DNA from: Planctomycetota bacterium
GTDB taxonomy: Bacteria; Planctomycetota; J058
DNA: 64,000 nucleotides
Direction: 5' to 3'
NCBI GenBank assembly: GCA_023954375.1
Contig: JAMLIC010000042.1
Location: 1-64,000 of the forward strand
Both the position numbers and the translations under genes were made by a program. The notes under the pieces were generated by a model that saw nothing but the letters and a program-made list of their open reading frames with translations, ran no database searches and had not been told where the DNA came from. Shown here piece after piece: positions 1-8,667 of the stretch. Position 1 is the first letter of the stretch, and each line of letters opens with the position of its first letter.

Positions 1-8
1 CGCCGCCG

Positions 9-60
9 CCCCCGACGCACCGCAGCGCCCGCCATCCTCCGCCGCAGCCGCGATCACACC
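9..60. repeat. Interspersed structured repeat, copy 1 (cut by window edge)
   Basis: These 52 bp match 5285-5336 at 47 of 52 positions by hand alignment. The copy ends one base past the stop codon of the minus-strand mutase gene, and copy 2 ends six bases past the stop of another minus-strand gene. It may extend left beyond the window. This resembles REP-like elements that sit just 3' of genes, but the family is not identified. Confidence 0.7.
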
Positions 61-61
61 A

Positions 62-1783
62 CTAGAACTCGCGGCCCTCGCGCCAGGTCCCGAACACCTC
101 GCGCATGGCGTCGCACAGCTCGCCCATCGTCGCGTCGGCGTGGGCGGCCTCGATCAGGAGCGGCATGACGTTGCGCCCCTCGCGGCAGGCGTCCTTCACG
201 GCCTCGATCGCGCGCGCGTGCTTCGCGCGGTCGCGGCGCGCGCGGACCTTCGCGAGGTGCGCGCGCTGCTCGCGGGCGGTCGTCTCGTCGATCTTGAGGA
301 TGTCCGGCCGCTCGCCGTCGTCCTCCTCGACGTAGGCGTTCACGCCGACGATCCGGCGCTTCTTCTGCTCGTACTCGCGCTGGAGCCGGTAGGAGGCCTC
401 GCCGATCTCGCGCTGCACCCAGCCCTTCTCGGTCGCGGCGACGATCCCGCCCAGCTTGTCGAGCCGCGCGAAGTAGGCCTCGGCCTCGCGCTCCATGCGG
501 TCGGTGAGCGACTCGACGAACCACGAGCCGCCGAGCGGGTCGACGACCGCGGGCACGCCGGTCTCCTCGGCGATCACCTGCTGGGTCCTGAGCGCGATCT
601 TCACCGAGCGCTCGGTCGGCAGGGCCAGCGTCTCGTCGAGCGAGTTCGTGTGCAGGCTCTGCGTGCCGCCCATCACCGCCGCGAGCGCCTGGAAGGCGGT
701 GCGCACGATGTTGTTCTCCGGCTGCTGCGCCGTGAGCGAGCAGCCGGCGGTCTGCGTGTGGAACTTGAGCTGCATGGAGCGCGGGTTCTTCGCCCCGTAG
801 CGGTCGCGCAGGCGCCGGGCCCAGATGCGCCGCGCGGCGCGGAACTTGGCGATCTCCTCGAAGAAGTCCGAGTGGCTGTTCCAGAAGAACGAGAGCCGCG
901 GCGCGAAGGCGTCGACGTCGAGCCCGCGCTCGATCGAGCCCTCGACGTAGGCGAAGCCGTTGCCGAGCGTGAACACGAGCTCCTGCAGCGCCGTCGAGCC
1001 CGCCTCGCGGATGTGGTAGCCGCTGATCGAGACGGGGTGCCAGCGCGGCAGCTCGTTCGTGGCGAACTCGATCGTGTCGACCACGAGGCGCAGGGACGGC
1101 TGCGGCGGGAACAGGTACTCCTTCTGCGCCTGGTACTCCTTCAGGATGTCGTTCTGCGTCGTGCCCGAGAGGCGCGCGCGCGCGACGCCCTGCTTCTCGG
1201 CGGCGGCGATGAAGAAGGCCCAGATCACGGCGGCGGGGCCGTTGATCGTCATGGACACCGACACGTCGCCGAGCGGGATGTCCTGGAACAGGCGCTCCAT
1301 GTCGGCCAGGCAGGCGACGGCGACGCCGCACTTGCCGACCTCGCCCTCGGCGCGCGGGTGGTCGGAGTCGTAGCCCATGAGCGTGGGCATGTCGAACGCG
1401 ACCGAGAGCCCGGTCTGCCCGCGCTCGAGCAGGTACTTGTAGCGCGCGTTCGTGTCCGCCGCCGACCCGAAGCCGGCGAACTGCCGCATGGTCCAGAGCT
1501 TGCCGCGGTAGAGGTTCGGGTGGATCCCGCGCGTGAACGGGAACTGGCCCGGGAAGCCCAGCTTGCCCACGTAGTCGACCGCCGCCGCCTCCTCGGGCGT
1601 GGGGCCGTAGCACACGTCGAGCGGCGTGAAGCCGAGCGTCTCGAAGTGGCCGTCGGGGCGCGCCGGCGCCTTCGCCGCCTGCTCCTCGAACTGCCGCCTC
1701 GAGGCGACGAACGCCTCGCGCGCGTCCGCGGGGGCGGCGCCGCCGCCAGGACCACCGTCCATCGCCTCGTGGGGGGGCGTCAT
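62..1783 (-). CDS. icmA-like: Coenzyme B12-dependent acyl-CoA mutase, large subunit (isobutyryl-CoA mutase type)
   Basis: A 573-residue catalytic TIM-barrel subunit of the methylmalonyl-CoA mutase superfamily. Hallmarks are RGIHPNLYRG, WTMRQFAGF, GLSVAFDMPTLMGYDSD, SVSMTINGPA, GTTQNDILKE and FHTQTAGCSLTAQQP. It stops before any B12-binding domain, so a separate small subunit must supply the DxHxxG domain; none is in this window. Aligned from memory with the Propionibacterium enzyme, the substrate-reading Tyr89 is Phe102 here and Arg207 is Gln220. That Phe/Gln pair marks isobutyryl-CoA mutase rather than methylmalonyl-CoA mutase. The expected reaction is isobutyryl-CoA to n-butyryl-CoA by adenosyl-radical rearrangement. 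The family call is firm; the specificity is an inference. Confidence 0.9.
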   Translation of the reverse strand: MTPPHEAMDGGPGGGAAPADAREAFVASRRQFEEQAAKAPARPDGHFETLGFTPLDVCYGPTPEEAAAVDYVGKLGFPGQFPFTRGIHPNLYRGKLWTMRQFAGFGSAADTNARYKYLLERGQTGLSVAFDMPTLMGYDSDHPRAEGEVGKCGVAVACLADMERLFQDIPLGDVSVSMTINGPAAVIWAFFIAAAEKQGVARARLSGTTQNDILKEYQAQKEYLFPPQPSLRLVVDTIEFATNELPRWHPVSISGYHIREAGSTALQELVFTLGNGFAYVEGSIERGLDVDAFAPRLSFFWNSHSDFFEEIAKFRAARRIWARRLRDRYGAKNPRSMQLKFHTQTAGCSLTAQQPENNIVRTAFQALAAVMGGTQSLHTNSLDETLALPTERSVKIALRTQQVIAEETGVPAVVDPLGGSWFVESLTDRMEREAEAYFARLDKLGGIVAATEKGWVQREIGEASYRLQREYEQKKRRIVGVNAYVEEDDGERPDILKIDETTAREQRAHLAKVRARRDRAKHARAIEAVKDACREGRNVMPLLIEAAHADATMGELCDAMREVFGTWREGREF

Positions 1784-1921
1784 GGGGAACCTCCAGGAGT
1801 CGATTCGATCCTATCAAACCCCCGTCGCAGGCCCGAAGGACGGCCCCGGAAGCCCACTCAGGCGCTAACCAAACGGTCGAGACGAGCGGGGTCGCAGGCG
1901 GCGAACGTCCACGGAGTTCGG

Positions 1922-1949
1922 CGCTGGCGCGCATCGAGGCGCGCCAGCG
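1922..1949 (-). terminator. Perfect 10-bp hairpin downstream of the cytochrome b/c gene
   Basis: CGCTGGCGCG (1922-1931) and CGCGCCAGCG (1940-1949) are exact inverted copies around an 8-nt loop. It lies 41 bp past the cytochrome gene stop on the minus strand and before the next minus-strand gene. There is no T tract, so it is either a U-less intrinsic terminator or an mRNA 3'-end stabiliser. Confidence 0.45.
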
Positions 1950-1990
1950 AATCAACCAACTGGTCGGATCACCGCCCGGATCTGCCCGGG

Positions 1991-3682
1991 TCAGCGCCCC
2001 TCGGCGCGCGCCGGGTCCTGCCCGCGGAGGAACACGACGAGCGCCGCGAGCTCCTCCTCGTCGAGCTCGCCGCCGTAGGCGGGCATGTGGTTCGAGTCGC
2101 CGTAGAACCGCTCGTGCCCGGGGTCGCGCAGGAAGGCGGTCAGCCACTCGGGCGTGCCGTAGCCCTGGAGCGACGGGGCGCCGCCGCCGAGCGCGCCGCC
2201 CTCGTCGTCGTCGGTGATCGCGTGGCACGTGTGGCACTCGAGGGCGAAGTAGGCCTCCTCGCCGGCCGCGACGAGCGCCGCGTCGAGCGTCGGGGCGAGC
2301 GCCGGGTCCTGCGCGCGGAGGAAGGCGACCAGCGCCGGCAGCTTCGGCCAGTCCTCGCGCTCGAGGGGCGGCATGTCATCGAGCTCCGTGCGGCCGAAGA
2401 AGCGCAGGTCGCGCGGGTGGCGGATCACCCCCTCGAGCCACGCCCGGGTGAGGAAGCCGCCCAGGTCGGCCGCCTCCTCGCCGCCCTGGCCGTTCAGCGG
2501 GTGACACCCCTGGCAGTGCGTCTGGAACAGGCGCGCGCCGCGCCGCGGCGGGTGACGCCAGAGGAGCTCGGCGGCGCCCCCGGGCGGCACCCCGTCCTTC
2601 GCCAGGCGGCGCGCGAGCGCCGCGTCGGCCTCGGCGCGGGCGCGGGCGGCGCGGTGCTCGAGGTCGCCCGCGTCGGAGACGGCCGCGCGGAGCCCCAGGA
2701 GCAGCGCCGCGACCAGCGGGACGAGGAGCACCGCGCGCGCCAGGCGCGGCCGCGGCCGGTCACGAGGGTCGAGCCAGGGGAGCGCCGCGACGAGGAGCAG
2801 CGCGGCGCCGGGCACGACGAGGCTGCCCCACGGCTCGGGGACGACCGTGAGGAGCTGCCGCAGGGGCGCGAAGTACCACTCGGGGCGCGGCGAGTAGTCG
2901 CTCGCCGGGTCGGCCGGCGCGTCGAGCCCGGCCCCCTGCGTCGCGGCGAGGAGGCCCACGGCCAGCGCGACGACGGCGAAGGCCAGGGCGTCGCGCCAGG
3001 CCTGCCCCGGCCACCACGGCGCGGCGGCCGCGCCCTCGGCGGCCTCGATCGCGGCCGCGCGCCGGACGAGGGCCACGTGGACCACGCCGAGCGCCAGGAG
3101 CAGGAGCGGGAGGAGCATCGTGTGGAGGGCGTAGAAGCGCGTGAGCGTGAGCGTGCCCAGCTCCGACCCGCCCTGCATCACCTGGCCCGCGGCCTGCCCG
3201 ACGAGCGGCGTGGCGCGCGCGATCCCGACCGCGACCTGCGTGGCCCAGTAGCCCTTCTGGTCCCACGGCAGGAGGTAGCCCGTGAGCCCGAACGTCAGCA
3301 CGAGCGGCACGAGGACCAGCCCCGAGGCCCACGCCGCCTCCCGCGGCCGCCGGTAGGCGCGCGCGAGGCCGCCCGCGAGCAGGTGCGCCGCGAGGAGGAC
3401 GATCACCGCGCTGGCGCCGAAGGCGTGCAGCCCGCGCACGAGCCCGCCGAGGAGCACCTGCTCCTCGAGGTGCACGACGCTCTCCCAGGCGGTCGTGGCG
3501 CCCGGGACGTAGAAGAAGGTCATCGCCAGGCCCGTCGCGGCCTGCAGGAGGAGCATGGCCGCGAGGGCCGCCGGCAGGGCGTGGCGCCACCGCGGGCCGC
3601 CCGCGACCGGGCGCGCGAGGAGGCGCCGCGCGAGCGACACGGCGCCGGTCCGGTCCTCGAGCGCGGCGAGCCAGCGGCTCAC
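1991..3682 (-). CDS. Cytochrome b fused to a di-heme cytochrome c domain (bc-type complex)
   Basis: A 563-residue membrane protein starting at a GTG that overlaps the Rieske stop (GTGA). The N-terminal part is cytochrome b with about seven membrane helices and the GYLLPWDQKGYWA and RPEWYFAPLRQLL motifs. Heme-ligand histidines are spaced H-x13-H in helix 2 and H-x14-H in helix 4; the x14 spacing is the cytochrome b6 pattern. The C-terminal region carries two heme c sites, CQGCH (C390-H394) and CHTCH (C483-H487), placing two c hemes on the periplasmic side. With the Rieske protein this makes a two-gene quinol:acceptor oxidoreductase, with no separate cytochrome c1 or subunit IV gene. The start depends on the overlap; the frame extends further upstream only as shadow of the Rieske gene. 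Confidence 0.9.
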   Translation of the reverse strand: MSRWLAALEDRTGAVSLARRLLARPVAGGPRWRHALPAALAAMLLLQAATGLAMTFFYVPGATTAWESVVHLEEQVLLGGLVRGLHAFGASAVIVLLAAHLLAGGLARAYRRPREAAWASGLVLVPLVLTFGLTGYLLPWDQKGYWATQVAVGIARATPLVGQAAGQVMQGGSELGTLTLTRFYALHTMLLPLLLLALGVVHVALVRRAAAIEAAEGAAAAPWWPGQAWRDALAFAVVALAVGLLAATQGAGLDAPADPASDYSPRPEWYFAPLRQLLTVVPEPWGSLVVPGAALLLVAALPWLDPRDRPRPRLARAVLLVPLVAALLLGLRAAVSDAGDLEHRAARARAEADAALARRLAKDGVPPGGAAELLWRHPPRRGARLFQTHCQGCHPLNGQGGEEAADLGGFLTRAWLEGVIRHPRDLRFFGRTELDDMPPLEREDWPKLPALVAFLRAQDPALAPTLDAALVAAGEEAYFALECHTCHAITDDDEGGALGGGAPSLQGYGTPEWLTAFLRDPGHERFYGDSNHMPAYGGELDEEELAALVVFLRGQDPARAEGR

Positions 3683-4416
3683 AGCGGCCTCCGCTCGGCG
3701 GTCCCCAGGGCGAAGCGCTGGAAGCGCACGAGGACGCGCCCCTCGTCCACGCGGGTCTCGAGCCGGTCGAGGCCCCGCGGCGAGGGCCCGAGGAGCACGA
3801 CGCCGTCGGCCGGGGCGAAGCGGCTCACGTGGCAGGGGCAGAGGAGGTCGCCCTCGGCCACGACCACGTCGCAGCCGTTGTGCGGGCAGGTGGCCGACCA
3901 GGCCACGACCTCCTCCCCGCGGCGGATCGCCACCGCGTTGCCGAGCGTGCGCCGCGGCAGCCGCTGCCACGCGTCGCGGCGCTCCCCCTCGAGGGCGACC
4001 TTCACCGGCTGCCCCTCGGGCAGGCGCGCCAGCGGGCCGACGTCGACCCACAGCTCGCCCGCTGGCCCGGCGCGGAGCGGCGTGCCGACGACCGCCGCCG
4101 CCGCCGCGCCCAGGACGCCGGCGCCGGCGCACGCGCCGGCGCACACGGCGGCCATCTCCAGGAACCGCCGCCGCGGGACCGCGGCCTCGGCCGACGGCGA
4201 CCCGCTCGCCGGGCCGGGCGCGGGTGCACGAGGACCCGCGTCCTCGCCGGACCCCGTCCCTCGCTCCGCGACGGGCCCGGGCGCAGGGGCGCCCACGTCC
4301 TCGGCGGCCAGGTCCGCCCCTCCGGTACTCTCCCGCTCGGGCGGGTCCTCCGTGGCTTCCGGCGGCTGCGCAGGCGTCTCGTCGGCCGTCATGGCTGCCC
4401 TCCCGGGGGCGCTCAT
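3679..4416 (-). CDS. Rieske [2Fe-2S] protein of the bc complex
   Basis: A Rieske iron-sulfur protein with cluster motifs CPHNGC and CPCHVSRF. A twin-arginine-like RRRFLEMAAVCAG followed by an Ala/Gly-rich membrane segment suggests Tat export and N-terminal anchoring. Between start and anchor lies an unusually long Pro/Ala/Glu-rich, probably disordered cytoplasmic extension. I chose the ATG at 4416 (AGGGGAG upstream); the ATG at 4392 (GGGAGG upstream) is equally plausible, and an ATG-initiated frame reaching 4509 would overlap the divergent FHA gene. The product should carry electrons from quinol bound at the neighbouring cytochrome b to the c hemes. Its stop overlaps the cytochrome b start by four bases, so the two are co-translated. 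Confidence 0.88.
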   Translation of the reverse strand: MSAPGRAAMTADETPAQPPEATEDPPERESTGGADLAAEDVGAPAPGPVAERGTGSGEDAGPRAPAPGPASGSPSAEAAVPRRRFLEMAAVCAGACAGAGVLGAAAAAVVGTPLRAGPAGELWVDVGPLARLPEGQPVKVALEGERRDAWQRLPRRTLGNAVAIRRGEEVVAWSATCPHNGCDVVVAEGDLLCPCHVSRFAPADGVVLLGPSPRGLDRLETRVDEGRVLVRFQRFALGTAERRPL

Positions 4417-4507
4417 GCTATCGCTCCCCTGGCGACCGTGCGTAACCCCCGGCCCTCCAGCCCGACCAGGCCTACCGTTCCGGGCGGGTGACGTCGATAA
4501 CAAGGGC

Positions 4508-5035
4508 ATGGCGCGGACGCTCGCCGACTGGTCGAACGAGGCTCACCGGTGCTCCCGCGACGAGTTCCTGCGTCGCCACCGCGGCGCGTTCCTCGTCGCG
4601 CTCGAGCCGCCGCCGTCCTCCGACGCGCCCAGCTTCCTCGTGACCACGGGCAAGCTCCCGCGCGTGTCCTGGGGGCAGACGGTCGCCCCGTCCGGCGCCG
4701 CACCGTCCGCCACCTCCTGGTCCGGCGCCCGGGTCCATCCGGTGGAGAAGCGCCCCGGGCCGACGCCCTTCCCGACGATGGTCACGATCGGCCGGGCGGC
4801 CAACAACGACATCGTCCTCCCCTGGCCCGGCGTCTCCGCCTTCCACGCCTACCTCGCGCGCGAGGGCGAGGAGTGGGTCCTCCGCGACGCGAACTCGAGC
4901 CACGGCACCTACCTCGCCGACGTCCGCGTCGTCGCGCCCACGCCCCTCCCCGCCGACGCCACCCTTCGCTTCGGCGACGTCCGCGCCCGCTTCGTCGACG
5001 CCTCCAACCTCCTCCGCCTGGCCCTGCACGGCTGA
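4508..5035 (+). CDS. FHA-domain protein
   Basis: A 175-residue protein with a forkhead-associated domain covering about residues 95-165. The phosphothreonine-binding signature is clear: IGRAANNDIVLP, SAFHAYL and NSSHGTYL. The first 90 residues have no domain I recognise. FHA proteins read Ser/Thr phosphorylation, and two Hanks-type kinases are encoded in this window, so it may be an adaptor for them; nothing in the sequence proves that. AAGGG precedes the ATG closely. It diverges from the Rieske operon and converges on the thermonuclease gene. Confidence 0.8.
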   Translation: MARTLADWSNEAHRCSRDEFLRRHRGAFLVALEPPPSSDAPSFLVTTGKLPRVSWGQTVAPSGAAPSATSWSGARVHPVEKRPGPTPFPTMVTIGRAANNDIVLPWPGVSAFHAYLAREGEEWVLRDANSSHGTYLADVRVVAPTPLPADATLRFGDVRARFVDASNLLRLALHG

Positions 5036-5342
5036 CGTCGCCTCCGGACCACGCGAAGAGCTCCGCCAGCCCCACGCCGCGCCTTCGCACCTCCTCTGAT
5101 CGGCTCCCCCTCGCCCACGTCTCCCATCCACCCGACCCCGCGCGAGCACACCACGCCGGGCGTTCGCAGCCAGAGCCTCAGCCGAGGCGAACGAGGGCGA
5201 GGCGATGCCGCGCGAAGGCGAGCGATGGCGGCCTCCTGGCCGCCGAGCTCGCCTGAGCGGTCGGGGTGTCGCGCGCAGCGCGACCCCCCGACGCACGGCA
5301 GCGCCCGCCATCGTTCGCCGCAGGCGCGATGACACCGTGGCG
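5036..5342. other. Structured 307-bp convergent intergenic region
   Basis: There is no credible gene between the FHA and thermonuclease stops. The right half (about 5161-5336) is dense in dyads: CGTTCGC (5161-5167) with GCGAACG (5187-5193); a perfect 7-bp stem with TCCT loop at 5227-5244; a two-part stem at 5261-5291 (TCGGGG/CCCCGA enclosing TCGCGC/GCGCGA); and long-range arms 5218-5231 and 5305-5318 (13 of 14). The end of this block is repeat copy 2. Confidence 0.7.
5285..5336. repeat. Interspersed structured repeat, copy 2
   Basis: 47 of 52 positions match copy 1 at 9-60, in the same orientation relative to a minus-strand gene end. It forms the right arm of the larger dyad structure at 5161-5336. 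Confidence 0.7.
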
Positions 5343-6206
5343 CTAAGGCGTACAGTCGCCGCAGGGGTTCTGCCCCGCGTCGAGCGCCTCGTCGCGGCTC
5401 CTGAACTCGAGCTTGCTCCGGATCCGGGGCACCCGCGCGCACGAGGGGCGGTGGAAGCGGTGCCCCCGCTCGTCGGCGACGTAGACCGACTCCGGCGCCG
5501 GCGTCGGCAGGGCCCAGAGCCCGCGCCGCGCCGCGCGCGCCTCGCGCTGGAAGGTGACGAGCTCGTCTCGGTGCGCCGTGTTGGGCTCCCACGTGTAGCA
5601 GTAGGCCAGGCCCCTGCGCACGACCTCGCCGTTGGCGAAGAGCTCGCCCTTGAACACGTAGGCGAGCGTCCGCTTGTACTGGTCGGTGCGCTCCCGGTCG
5701 AACTCGAGGGTGATCTGCTGGCCGTCGACGAGCTCCTTCAGGGCCGCCGTCGCCTCCGCGTAGAGCGGCTCGTCCTTCTCCGGCGTGTTGATCCCCACCA
5801 GGCGCACGCGCCGCCCGTCGGTCAGCTCGAGGGTGTCGCCGTCGATCACCCGCTTCACCCGCGCCGACTCGGTCGGCCCCTTGATCCAGGACGTCGCGAA
5901 CGCGGGCTTCGCGACGGGCTCGGGCTCCGGCTCGGGGTCCGGCTCGGGCTCCGGCTCCCGTTCGGGCGGCCGGACGGGCGGACGCGGAGGCGCCGGCTCG
6001 GCGACGCGCGGCGCCGGGGCGACCGGCTCGCTCACCGGCGGCGGGACGTCGACGACGTCGGGGGTCGTCGGCGTGCCGTCGGCCGCCCACAGCGCGACGG
6101 CGACCAGCGCGACGACGAGCGCCAGCGCCAGGGCGATCGTCGCCCCCGTCGCGGCGCCGGCGGGCTTCCTCGGGGCGGGGGACGCGGGCCTGCGGGCCTT
6201 GCTCAC
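5343..6206 (-). CDS. Membrane-anchored thermonuclease (SNase family)
   Basis: A 287-residue protein: cytoplasmic tail, membrane helix at about 20-44, a Pro/Glu-rich low-complexity linker (PEPEPDPEPEPEP, coded by a hexanucleotide-like repeat near 5926-5965), then a staphylococcal-nuclease domain at about 110-235. Catalytic-region motifs are RVIDGDTLEL and VRLVGINTPE, with FDRERTDQYKRTLAYV following. The tail, with HRFHRPSCARV and NPCGDCTP, looks like the small Ada-type metal-binding domain often appended to bacterial thermonucleases. It probably degrades nucleic acid outside the membrane in a calcium-dependent way. It ends beside repeat copy 2. Confidence 0.85.
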   Translation of the reverse strand: MSKARRPASPAPRKPAGAATGATIALALALVVALVAVALWAADGTPTTPDVVDVPPPVSEPVAPAPRVAEPAPPRPPVRPPEREPEPEPDPEPEPEPVAKPAFATSWIKGPTESARVKRVIDGDTLELTDGRRVRLVGINTPEKDEPLYAEATAALKELVDGQQITLEFDRERTDQYKRTLAYVFKGELFANGEVVRRGLAYCYTWEPNTAHRDELVTFQREARAARRGLWALPTPAPESVYVADERGHRFHRPSCARVPRIRSKLEFRSRDEALDAGQNPCGDCTP

Positions 6207-6272
6207 GTGGGTCCTCCAGGCCGCCGATGGTGCGCGGCGCGGCCCGACCTGCGCAACGGGCAGGGCCCGGTT

Positions 6273-7175
6273 TTACGCGGCCGGTGCAGGCGCCGCCCGG
6301 TCGCGGGTCGCGCCGACGAAGCCGGCGATGAGGAACAGGAGCGTCACGGCCGCGACCGCGAAGACCCAGCTCTCGAGGTCGCGGGGCTCCCGGTCCGCCT
6401 GCAGGACCCACGGCCCGATCACCGTGTCGGTGTCCTGCTTGACGCGCGCCGCCAGCGTCGAAGGGGTGGGCACGAGCAGCCCCTGGACCTCGAGCGGCTC
6501 GACCCGGGCCACGCCCCCCTCGTCGCGCACCCGCCCGGGCCGCACCCGCTCGCGGATGAGGGCCGCCCGCTCGTCGAGCCGCGCCGCCAGGCGCGCCTCG
6601 AAGTCGAGCGGGTTCGGCGCCCCCTCGGCCCGGGGCGGCCGGGCGGCCGGCGCCTCGCCGGGGCGCTGCACGAGCACCACGCGCCCCGGCGTGGGGAGCG
6701 CGTCGGCGCTGCCGCCCTCCAGCCGCGCGAGCCGCTCCTGCAGCCGCTGCCGGGCGTGCTTCGGCGACACCCCCGTGACCCCGCCCAGCGCCGCCGTCGC
6801 GGCCTGCTGCGGGCCGCGCGCCGAGACCATCATGTCGGCGAGGGCGCGGGTCCGCGCCCACCACGTCGCCGACGGGTCGGACGGGTCGAGGAGCAGCCAC
6901 GCCGGCGCGGCGCCGGTCGACTCCCGCAGGAGGAGCGCCCGGTCGAGCCGCACCTCCACCCCGCGGAGCGCGACCCAGCGGGTCGGGTCGGTGGCGGAGA
7001 GCTGCGCCAGGTCGACGACGCGAAGGTCCTCGCGCGGGTGGCGGTTCGCCAGCCGCGCGACCGTCGGCTTCGCCGTCCACCAGATCGCCACGAGCGCCAG
7101 CACCCACAGCCAGAACGTGCCCTGGGCGCCGAACAGCCGGTAGAGGAAGGCGTACCAGGGCAGGCGCGGCGCCAC
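6273..7175 (-). CDS. Membrane protein of unknown function, paired with the DHH phosphoesterase
   Basis: A 300-residue protein starting at GTG one base after the upstream DHH stop, so almost certainly translated with it. It has one N-terminal helix (FWLWVLALVAIWWTA) and one C-terminal helix (WVFAVAAVTLLFLIAGF) bracketing a roughly 220-residue soluble region with charged and Pro-rich stretches. I recognise no family or catalytic motif. The topology is two-pass with both ends cytoplasmic or a large central extracytoplasmic loop. Confidence 0.7.
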   Translation of the reverse strand: MAPRLPWYAFLYRLFGAQGTFWLWVLALVAIWWTAKPTVARLANRHPREDLRVVDLAQLSATDPTRWVALRGVEVRLDRALLLRESTGAAPAWLLLDPSDPSATWWARTRALADMMVSARGPQQAATAALGGVTGVSPKHARQRLQERLARLEGGSADALPTPGRVVLVQRPGEAPAARPPRAEGAPNPLDFEARLAARLDERAALIRERVRPGRVRDEGGVARVEPLEVQGLLVPTPSTLAARVKQDTDTVIGPWVLQADREPRDLESWVFAVAAVTLLFLIAGFVGATRDRAAPAPAA

Positions 7176-7176
7176 G

Positions 7177-8667
7177 CTACAGGCCGTCGAGGCCCGGCAC
7201 CGGCACCACCGAGCGGACCTCCTCGGGCTTGAGCGAGTGGATGCGCGAGAGGAGCAGGTGGCGCATGCGCAGGAACTCGGCCGGCCAGGCGAGCTGGTGC
7301 AGGATGTGGATCTTCTCGTCGGCCGACTTCGTGGAGAGCTGCCGCCAGTAGTCGAGCGGGACCGACGCGCCGGCGCCGGAGTAGTCCCCGAGCAGCATGT
7401 TCGTGCGCCCGCCGCCCTTCGAGGTCTTGCGGCCCGCCGGGTCGGTGACGAAGAAGATGTCGTGGAACAGGTCGGGCAGGACGATCTCCGTGTCCTGCGT
7501 CGAGCGGCCTGAGGCGTCGAGGTCGACGGAGATGATCTGGCCCTCGATCCGGTCGTAGACGAGGCCGAAGACGATCGTCGTCTTGAACGAGCACATCTCC
7601 ATGAGGCGGTTCGCCACGAAGGGGACGATGCCCGTGTCGTCGATCACGCCGAGGCCCGCGACGGCGATCGTCGGGTCGTAGTTCTCGACCTCGGCCAGCG
7701 CCTCGCCGAGCTTGCGGTACCAGGTGTTGGGGTGCTTGATCGCCTTGAGCTTGTCGAGGATCTCGCGGCCGCGGTCGCCGAGCACCTCGTCGAGGTAGGC
7801 CAGGGCGGCCCGCGTCGAGTCCGAGTAGCCCTGCGGGTCGACGCCGATCAGGTCGGTCTCGATCCCCGCCCGGGCGACGATCGCCAGGCGGAAGCCCTCC
7901 TCGCCGCGCAGGTCGAGGCCGAGGTTGCGCATCACGTGCACGAGGATCGACGACGTGGCCTGCGCGCTCTCGGCGCGCACGCCCACCGCGTTGGGCAGGT
8001 CCTCGACGTCGGACGAGCCCTTGCGGTGGTGGTCGATGAACAGGATCGGCTTGTGCCGGACCTCCTTGCTGCGCCGGATCAGGTGCGCGAAGTCGGTCAT
8101 GATCTCGGGGCACGTGGCGTCGAGGATGATGATCAGCGGCGCCTTGTGCGCGATCTCCGACAGGCTGTCGGTCTGCTCGCAGCGGCGCAGGACCCCGCTC
8201 GGCATGAAGTTCGTCGCCAGCGAGCGGTTCATGAGGAACGACATCCGCTTCGAGTAGTAGCAGACGAAGTTCTTGCCGAACCGCTCCTTCAGCACGTACC
8301 ACATGAGCCCGTTGGCGCCCATGGTGTCCGGGTCGATCCGGTCGTGGGCCCAGCCGATGATGTCCTCGCCCTCGACCGCCTCGATCGTGCGGACGAGCAG
8401 CTCCGTGGCGTCCTCGAAGTAGCGCGACGCCGCCGCGGCGGGCGGCGCCCCGGCGGCGGGCTCCGCCGCCGCAGAGGCCGCGCCCTCGGCCGGGGGCGGC
8501 GAGGCCTGCTCGCCGTCGGTCGCGGCGGGCGGCGGAGGGGTGCCGTTGGTCGCCTCCGCCGGCGGCGCCCCCTCGCGAGCGGGGGCGGGCGCGGCGGCAG
8601 GCGGAGCGGGCGGGGACGCGGGGGTCCCTGCCCCGGCGCGCTCCGTCCGGGTCTCGGGTGGAGTCAC
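7177..8667 (-). CDS. DHH-family phosphoesterase (NrnA-like)
   Basis: A 496-residue protein whose first 85 residues are an Ala/Pro-rich, probably disordered extension. The DHH core follows: an Asp-containing first motif (GWAHDRIDPDTMG), the ILDATCPEI strand, the metal-binding IDHHRKG (D212-H213-H214) and GVIDDTG. A DHHA1-like substrate-binding end has a glycine motif GGGRTNMLLGDYSGAG near 416, with Arg where many members have His. Relatives degrade short oligoribonucleotides, pAp or cyclic dinucleotides. A diguanylate cyclase and a PilZ protein are encoded elsewhere in the window, which makes a cyclic-dinucleotide or pGpG substrate worth testing, but substrate cannot be read from sequence. It forms an operon with the downstream membrane protein. 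Confidence 0.85.
   Translation of the reverse strand: MTPPETRTERAGAGTPASPPAPPAAAPAPAREGAPPAEATNGTPPPPAATDGEQASPPPAEGAASAAAEPAAGAPPAAAASRYFEDATELLVRTIEAVEGEDIIGWAHDRIDPDTMGANGLMWYVLKERFGKNFVCYYSKRMSFLMNRSLATNFMPSGVLRRCEQTDSLSEIAHKAPLIIILDATCPEIMTDFAHLIRRSKEVRHKPILFIDHHRKGSSDVEDLPNAVGVRAESAQATSSILVHVMRNLGLDLRGEEGFRLAIVARAGIETDLIGVDPQGYSDSTRAALAYLDEVLGDRGREILDKLKAIKHPNTWYRKLGEALAEVENYDPTIAVAGLGVIDDTGIVPFVANRLMEMCSFKTTIVFGLVYDRIEGQIISVDLDASGRSTQDTEIVLPDLFHDIFFVTDPAGRKTSKGGGRTNMLLGDYSGAGASVPLDYWRQLSTKSADEKIHILHQLAWPAEFLRMRHLLLSRIHSLKPEEVRSVVPVPGLDGL

Noticed and set aside
140..5035. A 1631-codon open frame on the plus strand
   Set aside because: Only its last 175 codons (FHA protein) are real. 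The rest is the antisense of the mutase and cytochrome genes, with the Arg/Ala/Val-rich composition typical of shadow frames in high-GC DNA.
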